Shown here: one piece after another, positions 47,976-55,992 of the stretch
Position numbering within the stretch: position 1 is the first letter of the stretch
Layout: each line of letters starts with the position of its first letter
Assembly (NCBI RefSeq): GCF_022968135.1
Contig: NZ_JALJRA010000002.1
Span: 62,001-126,000 of the forward strand
DNA length: 64,000 bases
Direction: 5' to 3'
DNA from: Pseudorhizobium tarimense
GTDB taxonomy: Bacteria; Pseudomonadota; Alphaproteobacteria; Rhizobiales; Rhizobiaceae
Notes under the pieces: model-generated
Seen by the model: the letters and a program-made list of their open reading frames with translations, nothing else
What the model was told of the DNA's origin: nothing
The model's database searches: none
Made by a program: the position numbers and the translations under genes

Positions 47976-48004
47976 ATATAAGGACGGGATTTTTCGACTG
48001 CAAG
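47976..48004 (-). promoter_or_regulatory. Possible heat-shock (RpoH-type) promoter of dnaK
   Basis: Minus strand CTTG (48004-48001), 17 bases, then CCTTATAT (47983-47976). It is close to the rhizobial RpoH consensus CTTG-N17-CCTATAT with one extra T. It can also be read as a housekeeping promoter with CTTGCA and TATATA. Confidence 0.5.
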
Positions 48005-48066
48005 GCAGGACAACCTGCTGAAGCCAGCAAAAAAACACGGGAATGTGAACGGCGCGGCAGCGACGG

Positions 48067-50373
48067 TCAGTGGCCCATGATCAGGTCGTAGAGCGTCGTC
48101 TGACGCGGCTGTTGGTGTCGGCCGCCGGGACCAACGTCGGCTGGCGGCATCGGCCTACCCCCAATGTCGCCGGGGGGCACGGGGGCACCGCCATAGCCGT
48201 CATAGGGGCCACGATATTCTCGGTAGTCACGCACGGGCAGATCATCCTGGGGAAGTTCGCCGTAATAGTCGTCGCTCGGCGGCGGGTCTGGATACTCTTC
48301 CTGTCGCGACCGGCCGGGGAAGACGCCGGAGATGATGTCGCCAATCGTCGTCGATTCCCTTTGCGGTTCGGTGGCCGGCGGCAATTCGAAGCCGCCATGG
48401 CTGCCGAACAGAGGCGTCGGCGAATAGCCGGCCAGCGCTGCCGTCATGTATTCCTTCCACGCCTTTGCCGGAAGCCCGCCGCCGGTGACCTTCTTCATCG
48501 AGCTGCCGTCGTCATTGCCGAACCAGATGCCGGTCGTCATGACGCTGGTATAGCCAACGAAGAGCGCGTCGCGGAACGACTGGGTGGTGCCGGTCTTGCC
48601 GGCGGCCTGCCAGTCCTTCAGGCGCGCGGCCTTTCCGGTCCCTTCCTGGATGACGCGGGTCAGCATACTGTTCATCGTGGCCGCAATGGTCTCGCTCAAG
48701 ACCCGCGGCGGGTTTTCGTAGCTCGCCTCGTGCAACACGTTGCCGTCCGTATCCAGGATGCGGCGCACGATGTGAGGGGTCGCCTTGTAGCCGCCGTTCA
48801 TGAAGGGGGCGTAGGCGGCCGTCAGCTCCACCAGCGGCACTTCCGAGGTCCCGAGCGCGATCGAGGCATTGGGCTGCAGCTCCTGCTCGATCCCCATCCT
48901 GTGCGCCAGGCTGACGACCTCCTGTGGGCCTACCTCCATGACGAGTTGCGCTGCGATCGTGTTGAGCGAGTGGGAGAGAGCAGAGGAGACCGTCACTTCG
49001 CCGCGGTATTTCTGATCGTAGTTCTCGGGCGTCCACTTGCCGATCTTGACGGGCGCATCGTTGCGGATTGAATCCGGGCGAATGCCCGCTTCCAGCGCGG
49101 CGGCATAGACGAAGGGCTTGAAGGCCGAGCCGGGCTGGCGTTTTGCCGTGACGGCACGATTGAACTGGCTCTGGGCGTAATCCTTTCCGCCCACGAGCGC
49201 GCGGATGGCTCCTGTCGCATCCATCGAAACCAGTGCGGCCTGGCTGGCATTGAGCTTGGCACCTTCTTCGTCCAAAATCGTCGTCAGGGCTTTTTCCGCC
49301 TTTTCCTCCAGCGAAAGGTCGATCGTGGTCTCGACCACAACGTCCTGTTTGACGTCTCCCAGCAGCCGCTTCACTTCGTCCATCACCATGTCCGCGGCAT
49401 AATGTTCTGCACCGGACCAGTAGCTGCGCGCCTTCGTCGGCGGCTGCGACATGGCGGACTTGATTTCCTCTTCGGTGACATAGCCCTCTTCCTGCATAGC
49501 ACCGAGGACAACCTGGGCGCGCTCTTCCGCAGCCTCCGGGTCTCGGGCAGGGGAAAGCCGCGACGGCGCCTTCAGGAGGCCGGCAAGCAGGGCCGCCTCA
49601 CCGAGGTTCACGTCACGCGCCGACTTGTTGAAGTAGCGCCGGGATGCGGCCTCAACCCCATAGGCGTTCGAGCCGAAGAAGACCCGGTTGAGATACATCG
49701 CCAGGATCTGGTCCTTGTCGAACTTGTGCTCCAGCCAGAAGGCAAGCAGAACTTCCTGGATCTTGCGCTCGAAGGTGCGTTCCGGGGAAAGGAAGAGGTT
49801 CTTGGCAAGCTGCTGGGTGATCGTCGATCCGCCCTGGATGGGCTGCCCCGTCAGGTTGTTGACGAAGGCGCGTGCAAGACCGAGGGGATCCACGCCGAAA
49901 TGGGAATAGAAGCGCCGGTCTTCGATCGCCATGACCGCCTGTGGAATGTAGGGCGACATCTCCTCGAGCGACAGCGCTTCGCCGCCGGTTGCACCGCGGT
50001 TGGCGATAACGGAACCGTCGGTGGAAACGATCTTGATGTTCGGAGGACGGTCCGGGATAGACCAACTGCCGGCCGCGGGCATCTGCGCGCCATAGTAAAG
50101 CACCAGCCCGCCAACGCCGATCCCGGCCCAGATGCCGAGGACGATGCACCAGTATACAAGGGAACGCAGCGGCCCGAAGAGACCGCGAGACTGCCGGGTT
50201 GTCTTCTTCTTGCGCCGGGCGGGGGACGGAGGCGTCTTCTTGGCCGTTCGGGTGCGCTTCCGATTCCCACCGGCTATGCGGTCGTCGGAATCCAGGCGCA
50301 GGTCATCATCAACATAGTCGTCATCGTCAAAGGACGGCTCGATCCGGTGTCGTGACTTTCCCTTGGCAGCCAT
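48067..50373 (-). CDS. Class A penicillin-binding protein (bifunctional transglycosylase/transpeptidase)
   Basis: A 768-residue inner-membrane peptidoglycan synthase of the PBP1 type. It has a basic cytoplasmic tail with KKK repeats and one membrane anchor (about 72-95). The GT51 domain shows [15 protein letters not shown] and [16 protein letters not shown]. The transpeptidase domain shows the active Ser in [10 protein letters not shown] (SxxK), SHSLNT (SxN) and KTGTT. The tail from about residue 690 is Pro/Gly/Asp-rich. It makes and cross-links glycan strands. It is the last host gene before the prophage. Confidence 0.93.
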   Translation of the reverse strand: MAAKGKSRHRIEPSFDDDDYVDDDLRLDSDDRIAGGNRKRTRTAKKTPPSPARRKKKTTRQSRGLFGPLRSLVYWCIVLGIWAGIGVGGLVLYYGAQMPAAGSWSIPDRPPNIKIVSTDGSVIANRGATGGEALSLEEMSPYIPQAVMAIEDRRFYSHFGVDPLGLARAFVNNLTGQPIQGGSTITQQLAKNLFLSPERTFERKIQEVLLAFWLEHKFDKDQILAMYLNRVFFGSNAYGVEAASRRYFNKSARDVNLGEAALLAGLLKAPSRLSPARDPEAAEERAQVVLGAMQEEGYVTEEEIKSAMSQPPTKARSYWSGAEHYAADMVMDEVKRLLGDVKQDVVVETTIDLSLEEKAEKALTTILDEEGAKLNASQAALVSMDATGAIRALVGGKDYAQSQFNRAVTAKRQPGSAFKPFVYAAALEAGIRPDSIRNDAPVKIGKWTPENYDQKYRGEVTVSSALSHSLNTIAAQLVMEVGPQEVVSLAHRMGIEQELQPNASIALGTSEVPLVELTAAYAPFMNGGYKATPHIVRRILDTDGNVLHEASYENPPRVLSETIAATMNSMLTRVIQEGTGKAARLKDWQAAGKTGTTQSFRDALFVGYTSVMTTGIWFGNDDGSSMKKVTGGGLPAKAWKEYMTAALAGYSPTPLFGSHGGFELPPATEPQRESTTIGDIISGVFPGRSRQEEYPDPPPSDDYYGELPQDDLPVRDYREYRGPYDGYGGAPVPPGDIGGRPMPPADVGPGGRHQQPRQTTLYDLIMGH

Positions 50374-50522
50374 GCCGCGTCGATACCCCCATGCCTTGGC
50401 CGGCAGAGCCGGCGATCCACATTCGCCCGCGCATCCGCTGGACTTTAAATGCGGCGATTTAAGGGGATGTTAAAGAACAGAGAGTGAATTCCCTCGATTT
50501 CACAGCATCTTGAGGCCAAAGC

Positions 50523-50551
50523 GTTACCGCGCGTTACCGCTGCTGTTACCG
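50523..50551. repeat. Three direct repeats of GTTACCG
   Basis: GTTACCG occurs at 50523-50529, 50533-50539 and 50545-50551, the first two within identical 10-mers GCGTTACCGC. Lying between host DNA and the integrase, they could be integrase arm-type sites; this is a guess from position and spacing. Confidence 0.5.
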
Positions 50552-50574
50552 GAACGTTCTCCGGCTGGAGAGAG

Positions 50575-50604
50575 AGGCGGCCCGCCCTTGCAGCCGGGCC
50601 GCCT
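50575..50604. terminator. GC-rich hairpin at the end of the 50.6 kb gene
   Basis: A perfect 10-bp stem AGGCGGCCCG/CGGGCCGCCT with a 10-nt loop, directly downstream of the minus-strand gene that stops at 50609. A CU-rich but U-poor tail follows on that strand. Confidence 0.5.
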
Positions 50605-50608
50605 TCTT

Positions 50609-50848
50609 TCAGTTGACCTTGCGGATCAACGCCTCTGCAACGCGGCGCGACCCGCTATGCTTTTCGCCACGAAACACCTCACCGAGCCGGTGAGTGTTTG
50701 TGCCGAGATGCTGCGCGATGATGTTGTACTTTACGCCTTGCATTCGCATGACGTGGGCAGTCACCGCTTCATCGAACGACAATGCCTTGCGCTCAATTAC
50801 AACGGGATTAATTTCCACCCCGGTCAGGGGATGCGTCGTTATCGCCAT
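50609..50848 (-). CDS. Small HTH-like protein
   Basis: A 79-residue protein not assigned to a family. The central stretch AVTAHVMRMQGVKYNIIAQH followed by LGTNTHRLGEVFRG reads as a helix-turn-helix with the look of a resolvase-type DNA-binding domain. It is the leftmost gene of the prophage region, 240 bases beyond the integrase on the same strand. It could regulate integration or be a cargo gene. Confidence 0.62.
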   Translation of the reverse strand: MAITTHPLTGVEINPVVIERKALSFDEAVTAHVMRMQGVKYNIIAQHLGTNTHRLGEVFRGEKHSGSRRVAEALIRKVN

Positions 50849-50955
50849 GATGGCTCTCCTATAAAGGCGCCTTCCAGGGCTTGACTGCTCCCACCGGATG
50901 AATCATTGTCCGGTGGTGATCACACAGGCAGCCCCTTCCGGCTGTTAACACTTCG

Positions 50956-50986
50956 AGGTCCACACGTGGTTCAGACGTGTGGACCT
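50956..50986. other. 12-bp perfect inverted repeat near the integrase
   Basis: AGGTCCACACGT and its complement ACGTGTGGACCT flank a 7-nt spacer in the 242-base gap between the small HTH gene and the integrase stop. There is no U-run on either strand, so it is more likely a protein-binding site or RNA structure than a terminator. It may be part of the phage attachment region. Nothing else is seen in this gap. Confidence 0.6.
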
Positions 50987-51090
50987 TTCCAATTTCGCGA
51001 TTCGTTCGGGAATTGTCGAATCTTTTAGCTGCAAGACGATGCAAAACCCCACAAAGTTGTGGTTAAGCGCCTATAGCGGCTGTTGATCGG

Positions 51091-52314
51091 CTATTTTTCG
51101 GTGCGTTTGCCGCCGTCAGCGCGGCCCTTGATCCTTGCATCAGCGAATCGCTCTGCGGCCTCGATCGCCGCACGGTCGTAGACGGCTGATGTCGTTCTCT
51201 TGGTGGAGTGGCCGGCCACTTTGGCTGCATCGTCGGTCTCAACGCCAGCAGCTCGACCTTCCGTAATGCCGGAAGCGCGAAGATCTCGCGCCCATGCCTT
51301 GGAGCTGATGCCGGCGGCCTTGCGGTCTGCTTCCCACCGTTCCGTCACAACCCGGTTGAGGTAGGGGAGGCCAGTTTCCTCAGAGACGATTATTGGCCCT
51401 GTCCGCTTTTCGACGGGCCAATAATCAAGCTCCTCCATCACCATCGGCGCCTTCGTCAGCGGGTAGATGATCGACTTGCCCGTCGTGCCATCCGTCTTGG
51501 ATGGCCGATAGCGAAGCAGCATTGTCTCGTCGATGTTTTCCCACCTCAGACCGAACCACTTCATTCCCATTTCAGGGCTGATGACGTCCGACATGCCGCC
51601 TTTGTCCAGCGGCCACCACTGGCCGATAATGTCCCAGAGGCGCAGCGTCGTTTCGAAGGCGAGCGCGTAAGCTAGCGCGGACGACGGACGGCCAGCGGCA
51701 TGCGCTGCCAGGCGGGCAGCAACGACTTCGTCGGCCGTGATAACGACCTCGCGCGGCCGAGGCTTCGGAAGCTGCGCCCTGGCCGTCACAAGGATCTGGC
51801 GCAGCTCGATGCATCCTTCGTACCGGCGCAGGATCCCGTGCTTGACGGCAGCTTCAAGGACTGCGCGGCAGGTGGACGCAGCGGCCAGATGCTTGCCGTT
51901 CTCCGACCAAACCTTATGCCAGCGCAGCACATCGATGCCGTCGATCTGGTCGACGCGGCGCGTGCCGATGTGCTCCTCGATCTTCTGGAGATAGTGATTG
52001 TACGGCACCAGCGAGCCGGGCTTGAGGTTCTGGTAAGAGCTCTCGGGATCTCGCTGATAGATGTTCAGCAGCGAGCGGATCGAGCCGTCGAACTTCATCT
52101 CCTCGCGGCGGAAGCCGGCGCGCCAGAGCATCATCTCCGCCTGAAGGAGATTGCAGCGGGCAACGAGAATGTCCGGCTGGTCGCGGAACTTGTCGAGGTT
52201 GACCGTCTTTGGCACGTAGCCATTCTTGACGTCGGTCTCGTCAGCAACCCAGTAGGGAACCCGGCGATTGGCGCGCTTGATCCACTTCAAGCCTTCTGCC
52301 TGGACCTCTTCCAT
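51091..52314 (-). CDS. Tyrosine recombinase (phage integrase)
   Basis: A 407-residue integrase. The N-terminal half carries a core-binding SAM-like region (QKIEEHIGTRRVDQIDGIDV). The catalytic half shows the first Arg in ETTLRLWDIIG, a Lys in PSKTDGTTGKS, the Arg in RDLRASGITEGRAAG, His in AGHS and the nucleophilic Tyr in AVYDRAA (about residue 380). The second box has S-G-I where many integrases have His, a change tolerated in the family. Its start overlaps the excisionase-like gene by 28 bases, so the two are cotranscribed. Confidence 0.88.
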   Translation of the reverse strand: MEEVQAEGLKWIKRANRRVPYWVADETDVKNGYVPKTVNLDKFRDQPDILVARCNLLQAEMMLWRAGFRREEMKFDGSIRSLLNIYQRDPESSYQNLKPGSLVPYNHYLQKIEEHIGTRRVDQIDGIDVLRWHKVWSENGKHLAAASTCRAVLEAAVKHGILRRYEGCIELRQILVTARAQLPKPRPREVVITADEVVAARLAAHAAGRPSSALAYALAFETTLRLWDIIGQWWPLDKGGMSDVISPEMGMKWFGLRWENIDETMLLRYRPSKTDGTTGKSIIYPLTKAPMVMEELDYWPVEKRTGPIIVSEETGLPYLNRVVTERWEADRKAAGISSKAWARDLRASGITEGRAAGVETDDAAKVAGHSTKRTTSAVYDRAAIEAAERFADARIKGRADGGKRTEK

Positions 52315-52577
52315 GCGCCCTCATTCTCCTCGCCGTCCGGCATTCCCCTGCCAGCCTTCGGCACGTGCAGGTATGTATCATAAAAAAGCTTAACGAGGGG
52401 AACTGGTCTGCCGCCGTGCAGAGGATCTACCTTGGGGAAGCCTGGCGCCTTCTCGATCGCCGGGAAACGTGTCTTCAGCCAATCGCCGGCCGCCTTCTTG
52501 CCGACGATCGCAACAGCAATGTCCTGATCGCTGGCGAACATCGGGAGGCCGTCAAAGGGGGATGATCCGCTGATCAT
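52287..52577 (-). CDS. Excisionase-like small protein
   Basis: A 96-residue protein starting at 52577, five bases after GGAGG. DQDIAVAIVGKKAAGDWLKT and the phrase FPKVDPLHGGRPVPLVKLFY have the shape of an AlpA/Xis winged helix that recognises att DNA. It overlaps the integrase start, the classic xis-int arrangement. The assignment rests on position and fold pattern, not on a recognised motif. Confidence 0.68.
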   Translation of the reverse strand: MISGSSPFDGLPMFASDQDIAVAIVGKKAAGDWLKTRFPAIEKAPGFPKVDPLHGGRPVPLVKLFYDTYLHVPKAGRGMPDGEENEGAWKRSRQKA

Positions 52578-52588
52578 GCAACCTCCAT

Positions 52589-52684
52589 TTAGGAAAATGC
52601 AGATAAGACTGCAGCCATGATCCCGCCCCACGTCAGGATCGAGACGGCAAAGCCGAGCAGGAAGACACGTCCACGGAAGGTCAT
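52589..52684 (-). CDS. 31-residue membrane peptide
   Basis: A short gene between dam and the excisionase-like gene. The start at 52684 has GAGGGAG about 8 bases upstream. The peptide begins MTFRGR and then runs as one hydrophobic helix (VFLLGFAVSILTWGGIMAAV) to LSAFS. The positive-inside N-terminus predicts a single-pass membrane peptide. It could be a phage small membrane effector (holin-like, superinfection exclusion) or unrelated. Nothing similar is recognised. Confidence 0.55.
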   Translation of the reverse strand: MTFRGRVFLLGFAVSILTWGGIMAAVLSAFS

Positions 52685-52727
52685 GGCCCGCACTCCCTCG
52701 GTTGGGGTGATGGGTTCTTGTCGTTGG

Positions 52728-53609
52728 TCATAAGACACCTTCGAACATCATCTGGGACCGCTGGGATTGCTCCTGCTCGAGGCGGTCCGCGCAGAGCGGA
52801 TTGATCCATAAGACCTCGATCCGAGGGCGGGCGCCGTCGGCGAGAGCCTGGCGCTCGACGCGCATCCAGTCGTGGAGAGCGTCGTCATAGAGCGCTGCGG
52901 GATAGCCGGACAGGATCACCATCCCTGTCAGTTCGCGAAGCGCCTCGAGCAGCTCCTCGTGATCGGCAACAGTCAGTTCGTGCCTATACTGATGCTTGGC
53001 ATCATAGGCGTTCTTCTGCCCACGGGTTTCCGGCAGGTAGGGCGGATCGACGTAGTGCAGGGTGTCGGTGCCATCGTGGGTACGCATAACCTTCAGCGCC
53101 GGCCGGCGCTCGATCACGACGCCGCGCATCCGCTCAATGATGCCGGCGAGTCGGAACGGGTAACGCGCCCAGTCATGTGCCGGTGTAGACCCGGAGCGAT
53201 TGGAATTCGCCCGAAAGCCGGTGGTCTTGTGTCCTGCGCCCATGTCAGCGTGTGCGTGCGATCCGAAGCCCATAAAGCTGCGGATGATCAGCCTGCGCGC
53301 CAGCTCAACGGGCTCCTCTGTTGGTTCCCATCCGATTTCATACTCCGCGCGAGCGAAAGGTGTCAGTTCAAGCGCGGCTACCGGTCGCTCGGAAGCATCG
53401 GTGTCTTGCAGCACGCGAAATAGGTTGACCGCCTGATCGTCCAGATCGTTGTAGACCTCCGCGTAGGATCGCTGCTTGCGGAGCAATACCGATGCGCCAC
53501 CGCCGAACGGTTCCACATACACGCGGTGCTGGGGGAAATGGCTGATAATCCATGGCGCGAGCAGCCACTTGCCGCCGTGCCAGCGAAGCGGTGGAAGTGT
53601 CGCGGTCAT
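52728..53609 (-). CDS. DNA adenine methylase (D12 class, Dam-like)
   Basis: A 293-residue N6-adenine methyltransferase. The AdoMet motif VEPFGGGASVLL (about residues 34-45), an N-terminal LRWHGGKW and the catalytic DPPY in LHYVDPPYLPE (about 166) define the D12/Dam class. It is phage-encoded. The recognition sequence is unknown; GATC is only one possibility. It may protect phage DNA from host restriction or mark it for a methylation-reading factor such as the GcrA homologue at 63.5 kb. Confidence 0.9.
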   Translation of the reverse strand: MTATLPPLRWHGGKWLLAPWIISHFPQHRVYVEPFGGGASVLLRKQRSYAEVYNDLDDQAVNLFRVLQDTDASERPVAALELTPFARAEYEIGWEPTEEPVELARRLIIRSFMGFGSHAHADMGAGHKTTGFRANSNRSGSTPAHDWARYPFRLAGIIERMRGVVIERRPALKVMRTHDGTDTLHYVDPPYLPETRGQKNAYDAKHQYRHELTVADHEELLEALRELTGMVILSGYPAALYDDALHDWMRVERQALADGARPRIEVLWINPLCADRLEQEQSQRSQMMFEGVL

Positions 53610-53716
53610 GACGACAGCCTCAACGCATCTGACTGTGTTGACGGGAGCAGAGGCTCATGCTTCTTCCGACAGCGGGGCGATAGATATGTCGGTTGGACAA
53701 TGGGGGCACTGTGAGA

Positions 53717-54454
53717 ATGCGACGTAATGTTATTTTTTGGTTTTTCCCCACGGTCATAGCAGTTGGTGCCATGCTGTTGATTGTGTTCTTGGCCGTCGCA
53801 GAGCCTCCGAACTTGTTCGGTCTCGGCGGAAATCCCATCCGCCAGTTCATTTATGACTTTCAAACTCTGTTTGGCGGTATCTTGGCGATAGCGGCCGCTT
53901 ACTTCACCGTCTGGCAAATGCGAGAGACCGATACGCAAGCGGAGGGGCGACACGCGCAGCAGGTTTCTTTGACCATCAGGAAGGATGCCCTGAGGGTGGA
54001 TCGTGCTGCAAACCCTGATGTCGATGAACTCAATGAAGCGCTGGAAAATATGAGAGACGCGGTTCGTGCGCTTCGCAATCCGGAGAAAGGAAAAATCCTG
54101 CTTCGGGAGGAATTGGATTTCTTGTTTAGTGGTGTGGAGTATGCGCGTGAGCGGATCAACCGCGGCGATGTAAGGGAGACCGAAGAGCTTTTCGACGGTG
54201 AGATGATTGAGCGCCTTCGCAAGGCAAGAGGTCGCATCGACGACGCGTTGGATCACAAACGCGAGATACTGCGGTACAACAGTATCACGAAGGGCCAGCA
54301 GTTCCCCTACGGTACTGGTTTCTACGACAGCTATGTTAAGGAGGTGCGAGAAAGCCTTGAGCGGATTGTGGACGACGTCGAGAATTTCCGCAGCAGGCTG
54401 GAAAGGCTGGCTCAAGAATACCGCACTCTCATGATCGTTCCTACAAGCAACTAA
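53717..54454 (+). CDS. Membrane protein with coiled-coil tail (moron-like)
   Basis: A 245-residue protein on the strand opposite to its operon neighbours and visibly poorer in GC. Two N-terminal membrane helices (about residues 5-28 and 42-62; FQTLFGGILAIAAAYFTVWQ) are followed by MRETD and about 180 charged, coiled-coil-forming residues. Start at 53717 (MRRNVIFWFF). This two-helix architecture is common in phage and island proteins of rhizobia but has no known role. Opposite orientation and different composition inside an early operon mark it as a moron, perhaps a superinfection or defence factor. Confidence 0.72.
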   Translation: MRRNVIFWFFPTVIAVGAMLLIVFLAVAEPPNLFGLGGNPIRQFIYDFQTLFGGILAIAAAYFTVWQMRETDTQAEGRHAQQVSLTIRKDALRVDRAANPDVDELNEALENMRDAVRALRNPEKGKILLREELDFLFSGVEYARERINRGDVRETEELFDGEMIERLRKARGRIDDALDHKREILRYNSITKGQQFPYGTGFYDSYVKEVRESLERIVDDVENFRSRLERLAQEYRTLMIVPTSN

Positions 54455-54505
54455 GGAGCCCTTAGATCGGCCCCACATGAACCGGCATTCGCTAAATCGA
54501 TACAT

Positions 54506-55366
54506 TCAATCCCCCTTCACATTCGATTGGGGCGGTGGGGTCTTGCAAAGATCAGCAGCCCCTGCCATTTCTTGCGGATCGACGGGGGTGGCCGAGTGGT
54601 TGAAGGCAGCAGACCGATACTCTGTCCTACCGAAAGGTAGCGCGGGTTCGAATCCCGCTCCCCCCGCCATCGCATCCGAAATCATGTACCCGATGACCTC
54701 TGCCATCGCTGGAGGGTTGCTATCACCAAGAGCCTCTATGGCTTCCCGGCGCTCCAGCACGTCATCGGCGCGCCAAGTATCCATATCGAAAGTCGGTATG
54801 GCATCCGGGTCCCAATCACCTCTGGCATCTGCTGCCCCCTTGGCGCGTTCAATCGCGGATGGTCCCGCCTGCCAGGCGATCTCCAGTCTCGGCAAGCTGG
54901 TGCAGGCAATAAGGTACACTCGCCGGCGTGGATACGGCGCACCAACGTCTTCAGCGCCGAAGACAAATCGGGCGACGTGGTAGCCAGCGCGTGAAAGGTG
55001 TCGATAGACCTGGGCTTCCCACGCCGCGTTGCCGGGCGGCTGCTCCACGACAATCCATTCTGCCCCGGCGTCGATCCCGGCGCATAGCATGTAGGGCCAG
55101 AGAGAATGCCCGTCGCGCTTTCCATGGATGGCAGCGGCAACACTGGTGCGTTGGCAGGGAGGGCCGCCGAAAACGACGTCAGCTTCGATGACAGGCAGGG
55201 TGCGGACATCGTCATAGATAGGAACTCCGGGGTGCAGCCGTTCCAGCTCCTGCCGGCGGCGTTCGTTGGCTTCGCACAAGGCGACAATTTTGAAATCAGG
55301 CGATGCCCGCTCCAAGCCGAGGGAGTGGAAGCCGATGCAGGAGAAGAGATCGAGGACGCGGATCAT
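54506..55366 (-). CDS. DNA cytosine-5 methyltransferase
   Basis: A 286-residue C5 methyltransferase. It shows motif I DLFSCIGFHSLGLE (residues 6-19), the catalytic Cys in GGPPCQRTS (about 75), VVEQPPG in place of the ENV motif, PRRRVYLIA, and a motif-X-like EALGDSNPPAMAEVIGYMI near residue 225. The target-recognition region is short, as in phage enzymes. The last 45 residues are the reverse translation of the tRNA on the other strand (GGAGFEPALPFG), so the original C-terminus seems replaced. The ATG overlaps the previous stop (ATGA). Confidence 0.87.
   Translation of the reverse strand: MIRVLDLFSCIGFHSLGLERASPDFKIVALCEANERRRQELERLHPGVPIYDDVRTLPVIEADVVFGGPPCQRTSVAAAIHGKRDGHSLWPYMLCAGIDAGAEWIVVEQPPGNAAWEAQVYRHLSRAGYHVARFVFGAEDVGAPYPRRRVYLIACTSLPRLEIAWQAGPSAIERAKGAADARGDWDPDAIPTFDMDTWRADDVLERREAIEALGDSNPPAMAEVIGYMISDAMAGGAGFEPALPFGRTEYRSAAFNHSATPVDPQEMAGAADLCKTPPPQSNVKGD
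54582..54669 (+). tRNA. Degenerate class II tRNA (tRNA-Ser-like), non-canonical anticodon loop
   Basis: A tRNA with encoded CCA. The D-arm GCCGAGTGGTTGAAGGC, long variable arm CTACC/GGTAG with a GAAA loop, T-arm GCGGG-TTCGAAT-CCCGC and discriminator G73 are all serine-tRNA-like. But the anticodon loop closed by GCAGA/TCTGT is CCGATAC, which has C instead of U at position 33 and reads GAT, not a serine anticodon. Acceptor pairs 1-72 and 2-71 are mismatched. It is probably a decayed or specialised phage tRNA. It lies antisense within the 3' end of the cytosine methyltransferase gene. Confidence 0.65.
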
Positions 55367-55683
55367 TCGTCGTCACCCCGCAAATGTGATGAGGGTGTGG
55401 GGGGGGCGACCTGATCAGAACCCCACACTTCTGTCAGTAGATCGGCGCGAGCATCAGTGATCTTCTCCTTGGCGAAAGGAGAACCCTCATGCTCAAGGCT
55501 ACCCACTTCGCGGTGCAAATCAGCAGCAAGGTTTGGCTGGTCACCTTCGTCAGTGAGCTCGGCGAGACCGAGACGCGCAGGATGACCAGCGACGAGTTCA
55601 TCGAGATGATCCGCGCCGAGGCTCGGCTCGCTGACTGATGCGAAATTCTCATGCACTCCTGGTGTCGCCTGACGCTCTGACAT
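55363..55683 (-). CDS. Small hypothetical protein between two coupled phage genes
   Basis: A 106-residue acidic protein that I do not recognise. In favour of it being real: the ATG at 55683 shares a base with the upstream stop (TGATG), GGAG lies 8 bases before it, and its stop overlaps the methyltransferase start (ATGA). Against: a better-biased short frame runs antisense inside it (55489-55638), and its own third-position GC is low over that stretch. Confidence 0.5.
   Translation of the reverse strand: MSERQATPGVHENFASVSEPSLGADHLDELVAGHPARLGLAELTDEGDQPNLAADLHREVGSLEHEGSPFAKEKITDARADLLTEVWGSDQVAPPTPSSHLRGDDE
55489..55638 (+). CDS. 49-residue hypothetical protein (antisense to the leftward operon)
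   Basis: The frame starts at 55489, seven bases after AAAGGAG, and ends in TGA at 55636-55638. The product begins MLKATHFAVQISSKVWLVTF, looks folded (two strands, then the helix SDEFIEMIRAEARLA), and its codons end almost always in G or C, as in genuine genes here. It competes with the minus-strand frame 55363-55683; both cannot easily be constrained at once. Confidence 0.48.
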   Translation: MLKATHFAVQISSKVWLVTFVSELGETETRRMTSDEFIEMIRAEARLAD

Positions 55684-55982
55684 CACTTGATCTCCAATAC
55701 GGATTTGATCTCTCGCGCTTTCGCCAGCCGGCCCAGTTCGAATGCCTGGGCGAGGAGGGCGAGAAGCGTATCGCGCTGATAGGTCTGGTCGGGTGCAAAG
55801 GTCTGTTCGCCGTAGGATGAGTAGGAACTGACCGGGCTCACGCGACACTCGGTCCAGTCATCGTCCTCGCCGCAGTGGATGATATGGCCTTCCTGGTTCT
55901 TGCGCAGGAAGCTGATGCGGCAGAACTGAGCCTGCTTGTCGCGGAGGGCCTGGTGCGCCTTGTCGATGATACGTCGGGTCAT
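55683..55982 (-). CDS. Hypothetical phage protein
   Basis: A 99-residue protein starting at 55982, five bases after GAGGAGG and 10 bases past the clamp gene's stop. An ATG one codon earlier is also present. It has an N-terminal basic helix, a central stretch with His, Cys and acidic residues (HIIHCGEDDDWTECRVS) and a C-terminal helix. No family is recognised. It is translationally coupled to the next gene. Confidence 0.65.
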   Translation of the reverse strand: MTRRIIDKAHQALRDKQAQFCRISFLRKNQEGHIIHCGEDDDWTECRVSPVSSYSSYGEQTFAPDQTYQRDTLLALLAQAFELGRLAKAREIKSVLEIK

Positions 55983-55992
55983 CATCGCCTCC

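Noticed and set aside
53606..54505. Long minus-strand frame (299 codons) opposite the two-helix membrane gene
   Set aside because: The plus strand has clear membrane helices, a coiled coil and a natural start; the minus product has no recognisable structure.
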